DNA of 64,000 nucleotides from an uncultured Bacteroidales bacterium (GCA_900317125.1 ONFR01000001.1:1-64000), one strand, 5' to 3'. Positions 35,743 to 45,866 are shown, numbered from the stretch's first letter. Translations and numbers: made by a program. The notes: generated from the letters alone by a model not told the origin.

Positions 35743-36699
35743 CTAGTGTTTTCTAGGTGTTTTTAGGTTCTCTATTATCTTTTGGGCTAGGACGCTGGCC
35801 AGCTTTTCTTTTGACTCCACTGTCCAGCCGGCCACGTGCGGGGTGAGGACGGCGCGGGGGGAGTGGAGCAGATAGTGGAAGGCGTCGGGCAGGTGGTCGA
35901 GGTCGAGGCCGTCGCGTGTCATGTCTTCGTATTCTATCACATCGAGGGCGGTGCCGAGGATGAGCCCTTCGTCGAGGGCGCGTACAAGACCCGGGGTGTC
36001 CACCACGGCGCCGCGCGAGGTGTTGATGAGGTGGAATGGGTGACGGAAACGCTGGATGAAGGGATAGTCGACCATGTGGCGGGTTTCGGGGGTGAGCGGC
36101 ACGTGGAGGCTGAGGACTTGGGCGCGTTGCTGCAGCTCGTGTAGCGAGACCTCCTGCACGTAGGCGGGGGCGTAGCCGGCGGGTTTGTATTTGTCGTAGG
36201 CGATGATGTTGCATTCAAAGCCCTGTAGCCTTTGGGCGAAGGCGCTACCCATGTTGCCGAAGCCGATGATGCCGACGGTGCGGCCTTTCAGCTCCAGTCC
36301 GCGGTTGGCCTCGCGCTGCCATAGTCCCTGACGCACTTCGGCGTCGGCGCGTGCGATGTTGTTGAACAGGGCGAGAAGGAGTCCGAGGGCATGCTCCCCT
36401 ACAGCGTCGCGGTTGCCTTCGGGCGAGTTGAGGCAGCGGATGCCGAGGCTTTCGGCATAATCCACGTCGATGGTTTCCATGCCTGCTCCCACACGCCCGA
36501 TGCAGCGCAGATGGCGGGCACGGTCGAGGAATGGGCGGTCGATGATGATTTTGCTGCGCACCACAAGGGCGTCGTATTGCGGGATGACGGACAGAAGGGT
36601 GTCGTAGTTGAGGGTGGTGTCCTCCACCACTTCATGGCCGGCTTGGCGCAGGAGGTCGTGGAGAATGGGGTGAGTGCTGTCGGTGACGAGAATCCTCAT
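35743..36699 (-). CDS. D-isomer-specific 2-hydroxyacid dehydrogenase (phosphoglycerate dehydrogenase-like)
   Basis: A 318-residue enzyme. The N-terminal substrate domain is RILVTDSTHPILHDLLRQAG; the NAD domain has VGIIGFGNMGSAF. The catalytic Arg lies in NTSRGAVVDTPGLVRAL, the Glu in GTALDVIEYE and the His near the C-terminus in LTPHVAGWT. The short form without an ACT domain fits several 2-hydroxyacid dehydrogenases including SerA-like ones. Without a serC neighbour I keep the general name. Gap to the DUF4249 gene is 5 bases. Confidence 0.88.
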   Translation of the reverse strand: MRILVTDSTHPILHDLLRQAGHEVVEDTTLNYDTLLSVIPQYDALVVRSKIIIDRPFLDRARHLRCIGRVGAGMETIDVDYAESLGIRCLNSPEGNRDAVGEHALGLLLALFNNIARADAEVRQGLWQREANRGLELKGRTVGIIGFGNMGSAFAQRLQGFECNIIAYDKYKPAGYAPAYVQEVSLHELQQRAQVLSLHVPLTPETRHMVDYPFIQRFRHPFHLINTSRGAVVDTPGLVRALDEGLILGTALDVIEYEDMTRDGLDLDHLPDAFHYLLHSPRAVLTPHVAGWTVESKEKLASVLAQKIIENLKTPRKH

Positions 36700-36704
36700 G
36701 GCTG

Positions 36705-37676
36705 TTAGTGTCTGGTGGTGGTGTCGGAGGTGTTGATGTCTAATTGAAGATTGATGGAGGCTTTGGCACCGAGAATGCCTAAGCCGCCCTTGACGTTGGA
36801 GTGGATACGGACGGGTTCGGAGAGGAATCCCAAAATGCTGGAGCCGCTCCGTTGGTTTTCTTTGGTGACGGTGTAGAGGTAGGTGTCGCGGCTGAGGGAG
36901 GTAATCTCGAGGAAGAGGGTTTCGTGTCCGGCATCGTAGCTGAGGTGGGGGATGGAACCGGAGATGGTGTGGTTGTGGCCGTTGATGCGCTCGTCGGTGA
37001 AGAGGACTTGCGAGCCACGTGAGTAGTCTGTGGTGATGTCGAGGTCGAAATAGTCGTCGGTTGTGTTAGCATCGAATATAATATTGTCGGTTACCTGCAA
37101 GTTCAGGAAGTGTTTGTTTTTCAGTTTGGCATCAACGAGGTAGGCGCGTATCATATAGCAGTTGTTCTGTCCAGCGGGGTCGTGGAGTTGGAAATTGAAT
37201 TTAACCTTGCCTTCAATGTTGGTATATATGATTTCCGGATGTTGATAGTCGGGATAAGTTTCAATAGTGACCTCGGGGGTGAAGGTGAAGTCGCTTATTT
37301 GCGGACGGGAGGGGATGCGGCATCCGGCGGTGAGTTCACCTTTGTCGGGCACGATGACACGGAGGGTGAGGGTGTCGTTTTCGTGTAGGGTGAGGTCGGA
37401 ATTGTATAAACCTTGGTTAACGTGGGTAAAGTTTGGTGAGACGGAGGTGCCATTCAACTCGGCATGGAAGGATGCGTTGTCGATGATTTTGAACGGGGAG
37501 TCGTCGAGGAAGAAGCGACTGTAGGTGAGACGCGCGTTGAGGGTGCTGTCGGCTTCGGCTTGAGAGATGAGTACCGGAAGGGATGCGGTCTCTTTGCCGG
37601 AGAACTCGATTGTCTTGGTGCAGGCAGCGGCAAGGGTCAGGGCTGCTAGAATGGGGATGATTATGTTTGTTTTCAT
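36705..37676 (-). CDS. DUF4249 family lipoprotein, partner of the TonB receptor
   Basis: A 323-residue lipoprotein (signal ILAALTLAAAC, lipid Cys, then TKTIEFSG). A beta-rich body includes LVISQAEAD-like PVLISQAEADSTLNARLTYSR, NDTLTLRVIVPDKGEL and the late ISGSIPHLSYDAG. DUF4249 proteins are almost always encoded next to TonB-dependent receptors in Bacteroidota, as here (54 bases downstream of the receptor). A surface or periplasmic role in uptake is inferred; the ligand is unknown. Confidence 0.85.
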   Translation of the reverse strand: MKTNIIIPILAALTLAAACTKTIEFSGKETASLPVLISQAEADSTLNARLTYSRFFLDDSPFKIIDNASFHAELNGTSVSPNFTHVNQGLYNSDLTLHENDTLTLRVIVPDKGELTAGCRIPSRPQISDFTFTPEVTIETYPDYQHPEIIYTNIEGKVKFNFQLHDPAGQNNCYMIRAYLVDAKLKNKHFLNLQVTDNIIFDANTTDDYFDLDITTDYSRGSQVLFTDERINGHNHTISGSIPHLSYDAGHETLFLEITSLSRDTYLYTVTKENQRSGSSILGFLSEPVRIHSNVKGGLGILGAKASINLQLDINTSDTTTRH

Positions 37677-37699
37677 TGTATTGTTCTATTATGGTGGGT

Positions 37700-37732
37700 T
37701 ATATGGGTTTGATGGGTTTAATGGGTTTGATT
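37700..37732. repeat. Short tandem repeat GGGTTTGAT/GGGTTTAAT
   Basis: Three head-to-tail 9-10-base units lie just beyond the 3' end of the TonB receptor gene. It is too small to assign a function. Confidence 0.6.
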
Positions 37733-40118
37733 AGATTTGCCAGAGGTAGCTGACGGTGGGGATGATGGGGAAGATGGAGAGTTGGTTGAGCTTTCTGTTG
37801 CCATTCCAGCTGTAGTCGATATAAAGCATGTAGGGGTTCAGGCGGTTGTAGACGTTGTAGACACTGAGATTGATGGTGCGGCGGCCGTATTTGAGTTCTT
37901 TGTGCCAGTTGAGGCTGACATCCATGCGGTGGTAGTTGGGCATGCGGTAGTTGTTGCGCGAGGAGACATAGTCGGACGATGCGGTGTAGATGGAGCCGTA
38001 TTCGGGGATGCCTGTGGTGGGGTCGAATTGCTGGAGGGCGAGGGTGGCGGCGTTGCCGGAGGAGAAGACCCAGGTGAGGCTGGCGTCGAAACGGTCGGTG
38101 AATTTGTAGGTGAGGACGATGCTGACATCGTGACGACGGTCGTATTTGGCGGGGAAGGGTTCGCCATTGTTGAGCTGCTGTCCGGGGCGGTCGAAGAGGC
38201 GGTAGGTGTGGCTCCAGGTGTAGCCGAGCCAGCCGGTGAGTTTGCCGACGGTTTTCTGGGCGAGGAATTCGATACCGTAAGCCCAGCCTCGACCCATGCA
38301 TACCTTCTGTTCCCAACCCTGAGAGTTGAGGAAGAAAGAGGCACCGTCTTTGTATTCAAGCAGGTTGTTCATATTTTTGTAGTATCCCTCGACGGAGAGG
38401 TGGAGTGAGTCCAAGAGGTTGTAGAAGAGGCCTGCCGCCACTTGGTGGGCGTTCATGGGCAGGATGTGGGCGGTGACGGGGACCCAGAGGTCGGTGGGGA
38501 GGGAGACGGTGGAGGTGCTGAGAAGGTGGAGGTACTGGGTCATGTAGGCGTAGCCCACCTTGGCCGAGAGTTTGTCATTGATGAGATAACGCCCACTGAG
38601 GCGGGGTTGGAGGCTGGGGTAGAATTTACTTTGTACCTCGAAGCCGGTGAGGTTGAGGCCGAGGTTGACTTTGAAACGGTCGTTGATGCGCCAGTCGTCT
38701 TCGATGTAGGCCATCATTTCGTGTGCACCCACGGTACTTTGGCCTATAACGGTGTCGAATTTGTCGGAGTTGTCGAGTTCTTTCAAACTGGTGGTTTTGG
38801 GGGTAAAGTGGTGGAAGGTGTAGCGGGTGCCGAATTTGACGGCGTGGTCGGGGGTTGGGGTGTAGTCAAAGTCGGCACTGGTCATGATGTCCTGAATGCC
38901 GGATTTGAAACCGAGGGTAAAGGATTGCGTCCGGTCGTCGATGCGGTCTACCTGCTCAGCGGTAACAGCGAGGTTGCTGCGGTAGCGGGTGTAGGCACCG
39001 GTGATGTTCATGAAGAGTTTTGGCGTGAGTTCGTAGTTCCAGCGCAGACTTCCCACGATATTGCCCCAGCTGTATTTGAACCGCATATATTCTTTGTACA
39101 TGTATCCGTCGGTCATTTTGAAACGAGCGTAGAGGGCATCGTCGCCCATGTAGTAGGAGGCGTAGAGTCGGCTGCGGTCGCTGAAGCGGTGGGTGACTTT
39201 GGCGTTGAAGTCGTAGAAGTAGTATCCGCCGTTGAGTGTTCCGTTTTCGCCCTCTTCACGCATTATCAGTGCAAGAATAGGTTGCAGGAGGATGTCGCCG
39301 TAGGTGCGCCGGGCAGAGACAGAGAAGGTGGTCTTCTCCTTGACAATTGGGCCTTCGACGTAAGCTTTGGCAGAGATGAGCCCTATGCTGACACCGCCGT
39401 GGTATTCTTTGTCGTTGCCGTTGTTGGTGGTGATGTCGAGGACGGACGAAAGGCGGCTGCCGAAACGTGAGGGGAAGCTGCCCTTGTAAAGTTGTATGTT
39501 CTTCACGGCGTCGGAGTTGAAGGCGGAGAAGAAGCCGCCGAGGTGGTTGACGTTGTACATGGGTATGCCGTCCAGGAGGAAGAGATTTTCGTCGGGTCCA
39601 CCGCCACGGACGTACATGCCTGCAGTGCCCTCACTGCCGTTCTGCACGCCTGGGAGGAGTTGGATGGCTTTGATTACGTCGGTTTCACCGAAAAGCATGG
39701 GCATGGCTTTGACCTGCTCGACGGGTATCTCGATGCGGCTGGGGATGGAGCTCTCGATGTGCTCGACACGCTCGCCCACTACCCTTACTTCCTTCAGTGT
39801 GTGGGAACTGATGAGTTTGGCGTCGATGCGGTGGTTGGCGTTGAGGGCGATGGAATGGAACTGGGTTTCGCATCCCACAAAGGAGATGCGGATGACGGCT
39901 GTGTCGCCCTTGAGGGTGAGGCTGTAGCGGCCATGCTGGTTGGTGACAGTACCTTTGTGCGAAAGGGTGTCGTAGATGGTGGCACCGATGAGCGTTTCGC
40001 CAGTCTTGGCGTCGGTGACGGTGCCGGTGACGGTGTACGAATGCTGTGGTGAGCTGCTTTGTGCCCAGCCTAGAGAGGCGGTTAGCAGTAACAGAATGAA
40101 AGGTAATACTCTATTCAT
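37731..40118 (-). CDS. TonB-dependent receptor with carboxypeptidase-regulatory-like domain
   Basis: A 795-residue receptor. After a signal peptide (LLLLTASLGWAQ) comes a CarboxypepD_reg-like domain (about 25-105, YTVTGTVTDAKTGETLIGATIYD), then the plug (about 115-225, QLLPGVQNGSEGTAGMYVRGGGPDENLFLLDGIPMYNVNHLGG) and a barrel. This is the FecA/CirA-like type paired with DUF4249 lipoproteins, not a SusC. The substrate is unknown. It heads a unit with DUF4249, the hydroxyacid dehydrogenase and the DUF3109 gene. Confidence 0.9.
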   Translation of the reverse strand: MNRVLPFILLLLTASLGWAQSSSPQHSYTVTGTVTDAKTGETLIGATIYDTLSHKGTVTNQHGRYSLTLKGDTAVIRISFVGCETQFHSIALNANHRIDAKLISSHTLKEVRVVGERVEHIESSIPSRIEIPVEQVKAMPMLFGETDVIKAIQLLPGVQNGSEGTAGMYVRGGGPDENLFLLDGIPMYNVNHLGGFFSAFNSDAVKNIQLYKGSFPSRFGSRLSSVLDITTNNGNDKEYHGGVSIGLISAKAYVEGPIVKEKTTFSVSARRTYGDILLQPILALIMREEGENGTLNGGYYFYDFNAKVTHRFSDRSRLYASYYMGDDALYARFKMTDGYMYKEYMRFKYSWGNIVGSLRWNYELTPKLFMNITGAYTRYRSNLAVTAEQVDRIDDRTQSFTLGFKSGIQDIMTSADFDYTPTPDHAVKFGTRYTFHHFTPKTTSLKELDNSDKFDTVIGQSTVGAHEMMAYIEDDWRINDRFKVNLGLNLTGFEVQSKFYPSLQPRLSGRYLINDKLSAKVGYAYMTQYLHLLSTSTVSLPTDLWVPVTAHILPMNAHQVAAGLFYNLLDSLHLSVEGYYKNMNNLLEYKDGASFFLNSQGWEQKVCMGRGWAYGIEFLAQKTVGKLTGWLGYTWSHTYRLFDRPGQQLNNGEPFPAKYDRRHDVSIVLTYKFTDRFDASLTWVFSSGNAATLALQQFDPTTGIPEYGSIYTASSDYVSSRNNYRMPNYHRMDVSLNWHKELKYGRRTINLSVYNVYNRLNPYMLYIDYSWNGNRKLNQLSIFPIIPTVSYLWQI

Positions 40119-40188
40119 GTATGTTCGGTGTTGAATGAATGATGTTTTTCTGTATAGACGCAGGATTGATTGATTTCTTACAATGGGG

Positions 40189-41202
40189 TCACATTAAATC
40201 TTCGGAGCGTACCTGGGCGGCAGGGTCGGGGTTGGAACGGGTGACACGGGGTTTGGGCTCGTCTTCTCCGTCTTGTTCATCGTCATCGAGGTAGTAGTGA
40301 CTGTCGGGGTCGGAATGGTTGGTGTGGGGTTTGCGGTGACGGTGACGGATACGCTTGTGCTCTTCGATGGTCTCGCCCGCCACAATGCCCGTGGGGACGG
40401 CAATGATGGAGTAGCCGAGCAGCATGACGATGGTGGAGATGAACTGGCCAGTGCCGGTGACAGGGGCAATGTCGCCGTAGCCGACGGTGGTGATGGTGAC
40501 AACAGCCCAGTAGACGCCGCGTGGGATGCTGGAGATGGCGGGGTTGGAGGACCCCTCGATGCCGTACATGGTGGCGCCGAGAATCACGGCAATGATGAAG
40601 ACGAACATCATAAAGATAAGCACCTTCACGGCACTGCGTCGGAGAGAGTTCAACAGGAACCGTGCCTCGCGGAGGAACCGCTTCATCTTGAATATGCGGA
40701 AGATGCGGAGCATACGCATCAGACGGAGTACGGAGAGGGTGCTGGTGGCGGGTATCAGCAAGCTGAGCCAGGCGGGGAATATAGAGAGGAAGTCGATGAT
40801 GCCATAGAAGGAGAGCACGTATTTCCACGGTTTGTCGAGGCAGTAGATGCGCAGATAGTACTCGAAGGTAAAGAGGATGGTGAAGAGCCAGCCGATGGCA
40901 CGCATGGTCCAGGAGAACCAGGCGGCAGTGCCCGACATGCTCTCCATCATGATGGTGATGATGTTGATGCCAATGAGAATCAGCAGCCAGATGTCGAACT
41001 TTTTGCCTGCCGGGGTGTCGGCTTTGAAGATGATGGTGTAGATTTGCTGTTTGGTCAGCGATCGGTAGCGTTTGGGAAGTAATACTGTGAACAGCGCACG
41101 ATGAAGCACGTCGCCGATAAAATTGACGATGCGGGAGGCTATCTCGCCGTAGGGGATGTTTGCGATCCAATTGGCTATTGCCTTTAATGCCCTTTTTATC
41201 AT
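40189..41202 (-). CDS. Voltage-gated potassium channel, ion transporter family
   Basis: A 337-residue six-helix channel. S1-S4 (about 70-195) includes an S4 rich in Arg (LRLMRMLRIFRIFKMKRFLREAR), and the pore helix and filter read VTITTVGYGDIAP (TVGYGD selectivity), followed by S6 with VPTGIVAGE. The C-terminal tail (about 285-337) is short and highly charged with Asp/Glu and His runs and has no RCK domain. The N-terminus contains an amphipathic stretch before S1. Likely potassium-selective, inner membrane. Confidence 0.93.
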   Translation of the reverse strand: MIKRALKAIANWIANIPYGEIASRIVNFIGDVLHRALFTVLLPKRYRSLTKQQIYTIIFKADTPAGKKFDIWLLILIGINIITIMMESMSGTAAWFSWTMRAIGWLFTILFTFEYYLRIYCLDKPWKYVLSFYGIIDFLSIFPAWLSLLIPATSTLSVLRLMRMLRIFRIFKMKRFLREARFLLNSLRRSAVKVLIFMMFVFIIAVILGATMYGIEGSSNPAISSIPRGVYWAVVTITTVGYGDIAPVTGTGQFISTIVMLLGYSIIAVPTGIVAGETIEEHKRIRHRHRKPHTNHSDPDSHYYLDDDEQDGEDEPKPRVTRSNPDPAAQVRSEDLM

Positions 41203-41225
41203 TGTCGGGTGGTATTGTAGGTTGA

Positions 41226-42539
41226 TTATTTGCTGTTGATGAGGATGCCGAGCGTGCTGCAGCGGTCGGGGGAGAGCGACTGGAGGGAGTCGGTAAGGTC
41301 GGCGGGGGTGACTTGGCGGTAGATGTCGGGTTCGTTGTTGATTAACTCGGAGTTGCCAATCATCTCGTAATAACAGAGACTCAGCGCACGGTCGTTGGCT
41401 TTATATTGCGAGAGGAGGAAGTTGTTCTCGTACTTGTTGGCGGCTTTCTCCATCTCGTATGCGATGCCGGAAGGATTTGTGGTGAGATCGTGGAGGAGCA
41501 GGTCGAGCTGTTCGGTGACGGCAAGCTGGGCCTGACGGATGCCGTCGGGGTTGCTGTCGGTCAGTTTGCCACTGATAACGAACAGGCCGGGACCGAGGTC
41601 GCCGGTGATGTAGGCATTGATTTCGGAGAAGAGATTGTTGTCGCGCACCAATCGGCTGTAGAGGCGTGAAGAGTGTCCGTTGGCCAGCAGGTCGCTCAAC
41701 ATATCGAAAGCGTAGTAGTGTGGATTCCAGCGGTCGCACATGTGCCAAGCCATATAGAGTGCGTTGGCAGGCACTTCGCGGTTGACCATCTTTGTGCGAG
41801 GCTCCTGCTGTGTGGGCTCGGTGGGATAGGGCCGGAGCCTGACAGGGGGGAAGTTGGCAGGGGTGTCGCGGCGGATGTGGCCAAAGGCCTCCTCGGCTAG
41901 GCGCAGCGCCTTGTCGGGGTCGATGCCGCCAGCTATGGCAAGGATGGCGTTCTCGGGGCGATAGAAACGGTTGTAGAACTGACGGACATCGTCGAGCGTG
42001 GCGTCCTGCACATGCCGGATGTCGGCGCCGATGGTACACCAGCGGTAGGGGTGACGCTGGTAGCAGAGCGGACGCAGCAGCAGCCATACATCGCCGTAAG
42101 GTTGGTTTACGTAACGCTGGTTGTATTCCTCGGTCACCACCCGTTGCTGGACATCCAGCACTCGCCAATGGTCGCCCTCGGTGTCCCAGTTGCCAGTCAT
42201 GCGGTCGGCTTCAAGCTCCAGGGCCTGTTGGAGGTATTCGGCGGGGACGGTGAGATAGTAGTTGGTATAGTCGTTGTTGGTGAAAGCGTTGCATTCACCA
42301 CCCATGGCATCGACGACACCGTCGAAGTCGGGGAAGCGGCGGGTGCCGCCGAACATGAGGTGCTCGAACAAGTGGGCGAAACCAGTGCGCTCGGGACTCT
42401 CGTCGCGAGCTCCGACACAATACATCATGTTGACGGTTACCAACGGTGTGGTATCGTCGCAGTGCGCCAGCACCGTCAACCCATTGCTCAGCACATGCCT
42501 TTTGTATTCTATCATAAAACGGCTATAAAACGGCAGCAA
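41226..42539 (-). CDS. M16-family zinc peptidase (pitrilysin/processing-peptidase-like)
   Basis: A 437-residue M16 protein with the inverted zinc motif in GFAHLFEHLMFGGTRRF (HLFEH), a downstream Glu in the LEADRM region, and the paired inactive half (about 210-437). One-domain-pair length fits the M16B subfamily. No signal peptide is evident, so it may act in the cytoplasm. A second in-frame Met eight codons in may be the start (MIEYKRHVLSNGLTVL). It is divergent from the polysaccharide locus, across about 180 bases. Confidence 0.92.
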   Translation of the reverse strand: MLPFYSRFMIEYKRHVLSNGLTVLAHCDDTTPLVTVNMMYCVGARDESPERTGFAHLFEHLMFGGTRRFPDFDGVVDAMGGECNAFTNNDYTNYYLTVPAEYLQQALELEADRMTGNWDTEGDHWRVLDVQQRVVTEEYNQRYVNQPYGDVWLLLRPLCYQRHPYRWCTIGADIRHVQDATLDDVRQFYNRFYRPENAILAIAGGIDPDKALRLAEEAFGHIRRDTPANFPPVRLRPYPTEPTQQEPRTKMVNREVPANALYMAWHMCDRWNPHYYAFDMLSDLLANGHSSRLYSRLVRDNNLFSEINAYITGDLGPGLFVISGKLTDSNPDGIRQAQLAVTEQLDLLLHDLTTNPSGIAYEMEKAANKYENNFLLSQYKANDRALSLCYYEMIGNSELINNEPDIYRQVTPADLTDSLQSLSPDRCSTLGILINSK

Positions 42540-42594
42540 TCAATAATTATTGTATTTTTTCGTCAAAAAAAACGGCTAATCAAAAAAAAACACG

Positions 42595-42602
42595 TATCTT
42601 TG
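42595..42602 (+). promoter_or_regulatory. Promoter -7 element of the polysaccharide locus
   Basis: TATCTTTG followed by GCAAATTC, about 110 bases before the dehydrogenase ATG. No good -33 TTTG is seen. The long leader could be the site of UpxY-type antitermination. Confidence 0.55.
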
Positions 42603-42715
42603 CAAATTCAAGTAATCGGTCGGACACCCATTAAGCGAGATGTGACTGACCGTGGCTTCGCCATGGGATAACCCAGGCGGACATGAGACTAAACAAAGCT
42701 TTTTTACACGTAGAA

Positions 42716-44008
42716 ATGAAGAAAATTGCCGTTGCCGGAACGGGTTATGTGGGAATGAGTATTGCCACACTTCTGGCTCAACATAATGACGTTACTGCCG
42801 TTGACATTGTGCAGGAACGTGTCGACATGGTCAACCTCCGCCAGTCGCCGATACAGGATGACTATATTGAGCTCTTTTTCAATGAAGACAAGGCCTTTGG
42901 GACAGCGGGCACTCCTGGTGCGAACCGCATGCTGAAGGCTCCCCTCACCCTGAAGGCCACCACTGACTGGGAGACGGGTTACCGCGACGCAGAATTTGTG
43001 GTTGTGGCGGCACCCACCAATTACGACAGTGCAAAGAACTTCTTCGACACTTCGGCTGTGGAGGATGTAATAGAGAAGGTTCGGCAGGTCAACCCCCAGG
43101 CAATCATTGTGATTAAAAGCACCATCCCAGTGGGCTATACCAAAGGGATGAATGAGAAGATGGGAGGCCGCATCCTGTTTGCTCCCGAGTTCCTCAGAGA
43201 GTCGAAGGCCCTGTACGACAACTTATACCCCTCCCGTATCATTGTGGGCTTTGCCCCCGAAGACCCGGCCATGGAAGAGGCCGCACGGCAGTTTGCAGCC
43301 ATCATCAAAGAGGGTGCTGTAGAGAAGGATGTCCCTGTCCTGCTGATGGGTACTACCGAGGCCGAAGCGGTGAAGCTGTTTGCCAACACCTATCTGGCGC
43401 TGCGCGTCAGTTTCTTCAACGAGTTGGATACCTATGCCGAGCTGAAAGGTCTCGACACACAGCAGATTATTGACGGCGTATGCCTTGACCCTCGTATAGG
43501 GACACACTATAACAACCCTTCTTTCGGCTATGGAGGCTACTGCCTCCCCAAAGACACAAAACAGCTGCTGGCCAATTATGCCGATGTGCCACAGGAATTG
43601 ATACGCGCCATCGTGGAGAGCAACAGAACCCGTAAGGATTTCATAGCTGACCAGATACTGAAGAAGGCAGGCTATTACACATACTACAGCAGCAATAACA
43701 GCTGGTCGCTTGCACAGGAGCGCCCATGTGTGATAGGGGTTTATAGGCTGACGATGAAGAGCAACAGCGACAACTTCCGCCAGAGCAGTATTCAAGGTGT
43801 GATGAAACGTGTGAAGGCCAAAGGGGCAACGGTCATCATCTATGAGCCGACGTTGCCGGACGGGAGCACCTTTTTCGGAAGTGAGGTGGTGAACAATCTT
43901 GAAGCCTTCAAACAGAGGAGCCAGGCCATTGTGGCCAACCGATACGATGCCTGTCTTGATGACGTGGCCGACAAAGTATATACTCGAGATATATTCCGCC
44001 GGGATTGA
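42716..44008 (+). CDS. ugd: UDP-glucose/UDP-sugar 6-dehydrogenase
   Basis: About 430 residues from the Met of [15 protein letters not shown]. The NAD site is AGTGYVGMS (7-15), a second motif [11 protein letters not shown] (133-142) and the catalytic Cys276 in [12 protein letters not shown]. It oxidises UDP-glucose, or a related UDP-sugar, to the uronic acid, a common capsule precursor. An ATG 11 codons upstream is possible but lies before the conserved strand. The stop overlaps the next start by one base, so it is coupled to the antiterminator gene. Confidence 0.93.
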   Translation: MKKIAVAGTGYVGMSIATLLAQHNDVTAVDIVQERVDMVNLRQSPIQDDYIELFFNEDKAFGTAGTPGANRMLKAPLTLKATTDWETGYRDAEFVVVAAPTNYDSAKNFFDTSAVEDVIEKVRQVNPQAIIVIKSTIPVGYTKGMNEKMGGRILFAPEFLRESKALYDNLYPSRIIVGFAPEDPAMEEAARQFAAIIKEGAVEKDVPVLLMGTTEAEAVKLFANTYLALRVSFFNELDTYAELKGLDTQQIIDGVCLDPRIGTHYNNPSFGYGGYCLPKDTKQLLANYADVPQELIRAIVESNRTRKDFIADQILKKAGYYTYYSSNNSWSLAQERPCVIGVYRLTMKSNSDNFRQSSIQGVMKRVKAKGATVIIYEPTLPDGSTFFGSEVVNNLEAFKQRSQAIVANRYDACLDDVADKVYTRDIFRRD

Positions 44009-44538
44009 TGGAACACTGGTATGTCTACCGCTGCCCTTACGGCAAAGAACTGGCATTGCAGCAGAATGTCCAGACGATTTTCGGTGTTGAGTGCTTTGTG
44101 CCCACCGAAAAGGTCCGCCAACGCGACAGACATGGCAAGTTCATCTGGGTGCAGCGCAGTGTGCTGACGGGTTATATCTTTGTCCATATTGAGCAGGAGC
44201 GTCAGCAGCTTATCCCCCGAAGGTTGATATCGTTGCGCACGATGGTCCGGATGTCGGAAGGGCTGCTGGTACCCGTCATCGTCCCGGACCGTGAGATGGC
44301 CAGTTTCATCCGCGTGTCAGGCAACAAAGAGGAGAAGATAGCCTATCTCGACCCCTCGAAGCTTGACTTCAAGAAAGGAGACCGGGTGCGTGTGATAGGC
44401 GGCAGTTTTGTCGGAGTGGAAGGTGTATTCATGCAGATAGGCGGCAAGCATGAAAAGCGCGTTATCATCCAGATAGAAGGACTGATAGCCGTAGCCACAG
44501 CCGCCATCCCCGCCTCGCTGGTGGAGAAGATCGGATAA
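44008..44538 (+). CDS. UpxY-family NusG-like transcription antiterminator
   Basis: A 177-codon frame; the ATG at 44008 overlaps the stop of ugd. The N-terminal NusG-like domain reads EHWYVYRCPYGKELALQQN, then LTGYIFVHIE. A C-terminal KOW-like domain includes KKGDRVRVIGGSFVGVEG. In Bacteroides, UpxY proteins let polymerase read through the leader of their own capsule operon. Here it comes second, after ugd, rather than first. Its target is probably this locus, an inference from position. Confidence 0.85.
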   Translation: MEHWYVYRCPYGKELALQQNVQTIFGVECFVPTEKVRQRDRHGKFIWVQRSVLTGYIFVHIEQERQQLIPRRLISLRTMVRMSEGLLVPVIVPDREMASFIRVSGNKEEKIAYLDPSKLDFKKGDRVRVIGGSFVGVEGVFMQIGGKHEKRVIIQIEGLIAVATAAIPASLVEKIG

Positions 44539-44743
44539 GTGGTATTAGATGTTGTAGATTATTAGCCTCTGACGCCTCTTGTCTGTCTTTCAGTTGCCCA
44601 TTTCCTAAATACAGCAAATCCAGAGGAGTTTAAAAGGAAAAAGGAGTCTGGTATCGTCGGAAAGAAGATGTGCAGAGAAGGGAAGGTTATAAGAGGAATA
44701 AGTAGTGGTTATCTGAGTTAGATAAAATAAATAACGTAATATA
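44539..44743. other. Intergenic gap after the antiterminator
   Basis: About 205 bases without a gene or clear terminator; probably within one long transcript. Confidence 0.5.
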
Positions 44744-45844
44744 ATGAGCGCTAACAATTTGGTTTCATTTGGCACTAAGATAAGAAGGGTGACTGGTATC
44801 CTAAAAGATGCGGTGTTAAAACCGAAAAAAATAGTAGACCCCAGACAGACGTATTACCCTGACAGCCCGCACAAGACCAAAGCTGAGATAATCAAGGATT
44901 GGATTCGGTATTGTATGAGATATGGGTACAAGATGTATGATTACTATCTTTATGGGTTGGATGTGAAAGGTGCGGATCCGTTTCAGTTTGTATCTGAAAG
45001 ATTCAATGTGGAGTGGTTGATGGCGGTGCATGAGCAGGATAATCCTAACTACGTCATCACGATGAGGGACAAATGCCTGTTTGCCCAGATAATGCATGAT
45101 AACCATATGCCCATACCTGAGACTTATGGCATGATATTGAATGGCCAACTTCACTTGCAGGGTGATTACTCCAATCATGTTCCTACGGAGCGGTTGCTTG
45201 AGCGTGACAGTCATCTTCTGTGTAAGCCCGTTAACGGGTTCAGTGGGGAAGGAATTGTTCCGATACGTGTGAAGGAAGGCAAATTGTTCCACAAAGGAGA
45301 AGAGTTGACAATAGAGAGATTCACATCTATGGTGTCAGGCGACACCTATCTGGTGCAACATTTTGTGGAGAATCAGCATCCTGCCATGAAGGCACTCTTC
45401 CCCAATGTGCTGAACACGATAAGGGTGACTATGGTGCGCACAGACGAGGGTATAGAGTTGCTCGGAGTGATGTGCTTAATGGGTAGTGCCAATTCGGAAT
45501 ACAGCAACTGGCATTTTGGTGGAATATGTATCAGTGTGGATGAAGAAGGCCGGCTGCGTAAATATGGTTTCTCATACAGTGACAAACGAATCACCCGACA
45601 TCCCGACACTGGAGTGGAGTTTGAAGGTTACCAGCTACCATACTATAAAGAGATGATAGAGCTGTGTACCAAAGCAATGGATGTATTCTATGGAATGAGG
45701 ACGATAGGATGGGATATGGCAATCACCGAGGATGGTCCAGTCTTTATCGAGGGTAACCATCGTTGGGGAGTTGTTGCTCATCAGATGGTGGATCATCGCG
45801 GGTGGATGGACAAGTACCACCGTTATTTTGAGATTAAGAAATGA
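44744..45844 (+). CDS. Sugar-transfer associated ATP-grasp protein 1
   Basis: A 366-residue ATP-grasp enzyme of the ATPgrasp_ST family. HLLCKPVNGFSGEGI holds the ATP-binding Lys161 and Gly-rich loop (165-170). LNTIRVTM and GWDMAITEDGPVFIEGN (322-338) carry the metal-binding acidic and Asn residues. The N-terminal 110 residues (TYYPD, YYLYGLDV) are shared with the next gene. Family members occur in polysaccharide clusters and are predicted to form amide or ester links with ATP; the substrate is unknown. Confidence 0.85.
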   Translation: MSANNLVSFGTKIRRVTGILKDAVLKPKKIVDPRQTYYPDSPHKTKAEIIKDWIRYCMRYGYKMYDYYLYGLDVKGADPFQFVSERFNVEWLMAVHEQDNPNYVITMRDKCLFAQIMHDNHMPIPETYGMILNGQLHLQGDYSNHVPTERLLERDSHLLCKPVNGFSGEGIVPIRVKEGKLFHKGEELTIERFTSMVSGDTYLVQHFVENQHPAMKALFPNVLNTIRVTMVRTDEGIELLGVMCLMGSANSEYSNWHFGGICISVDEEGRLRKYGFSYSDKRITRHPDTGVEFEGYQLPYYKEMIELCTKAMDVFYGMRTIGWDMAITEDGPVFIEGNHRWGVVAHQMVDHRGWMDKYHRYFEIKK

Positions 45845-45866
45845 CAAGACACTAACAGGATTTGTT

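Noticed and set aside
38442..39470. 342-codon open frame antisense to the TonB receptor
   Set aside because: Val/Gly-rich shadow of a high-GC receptor gene.
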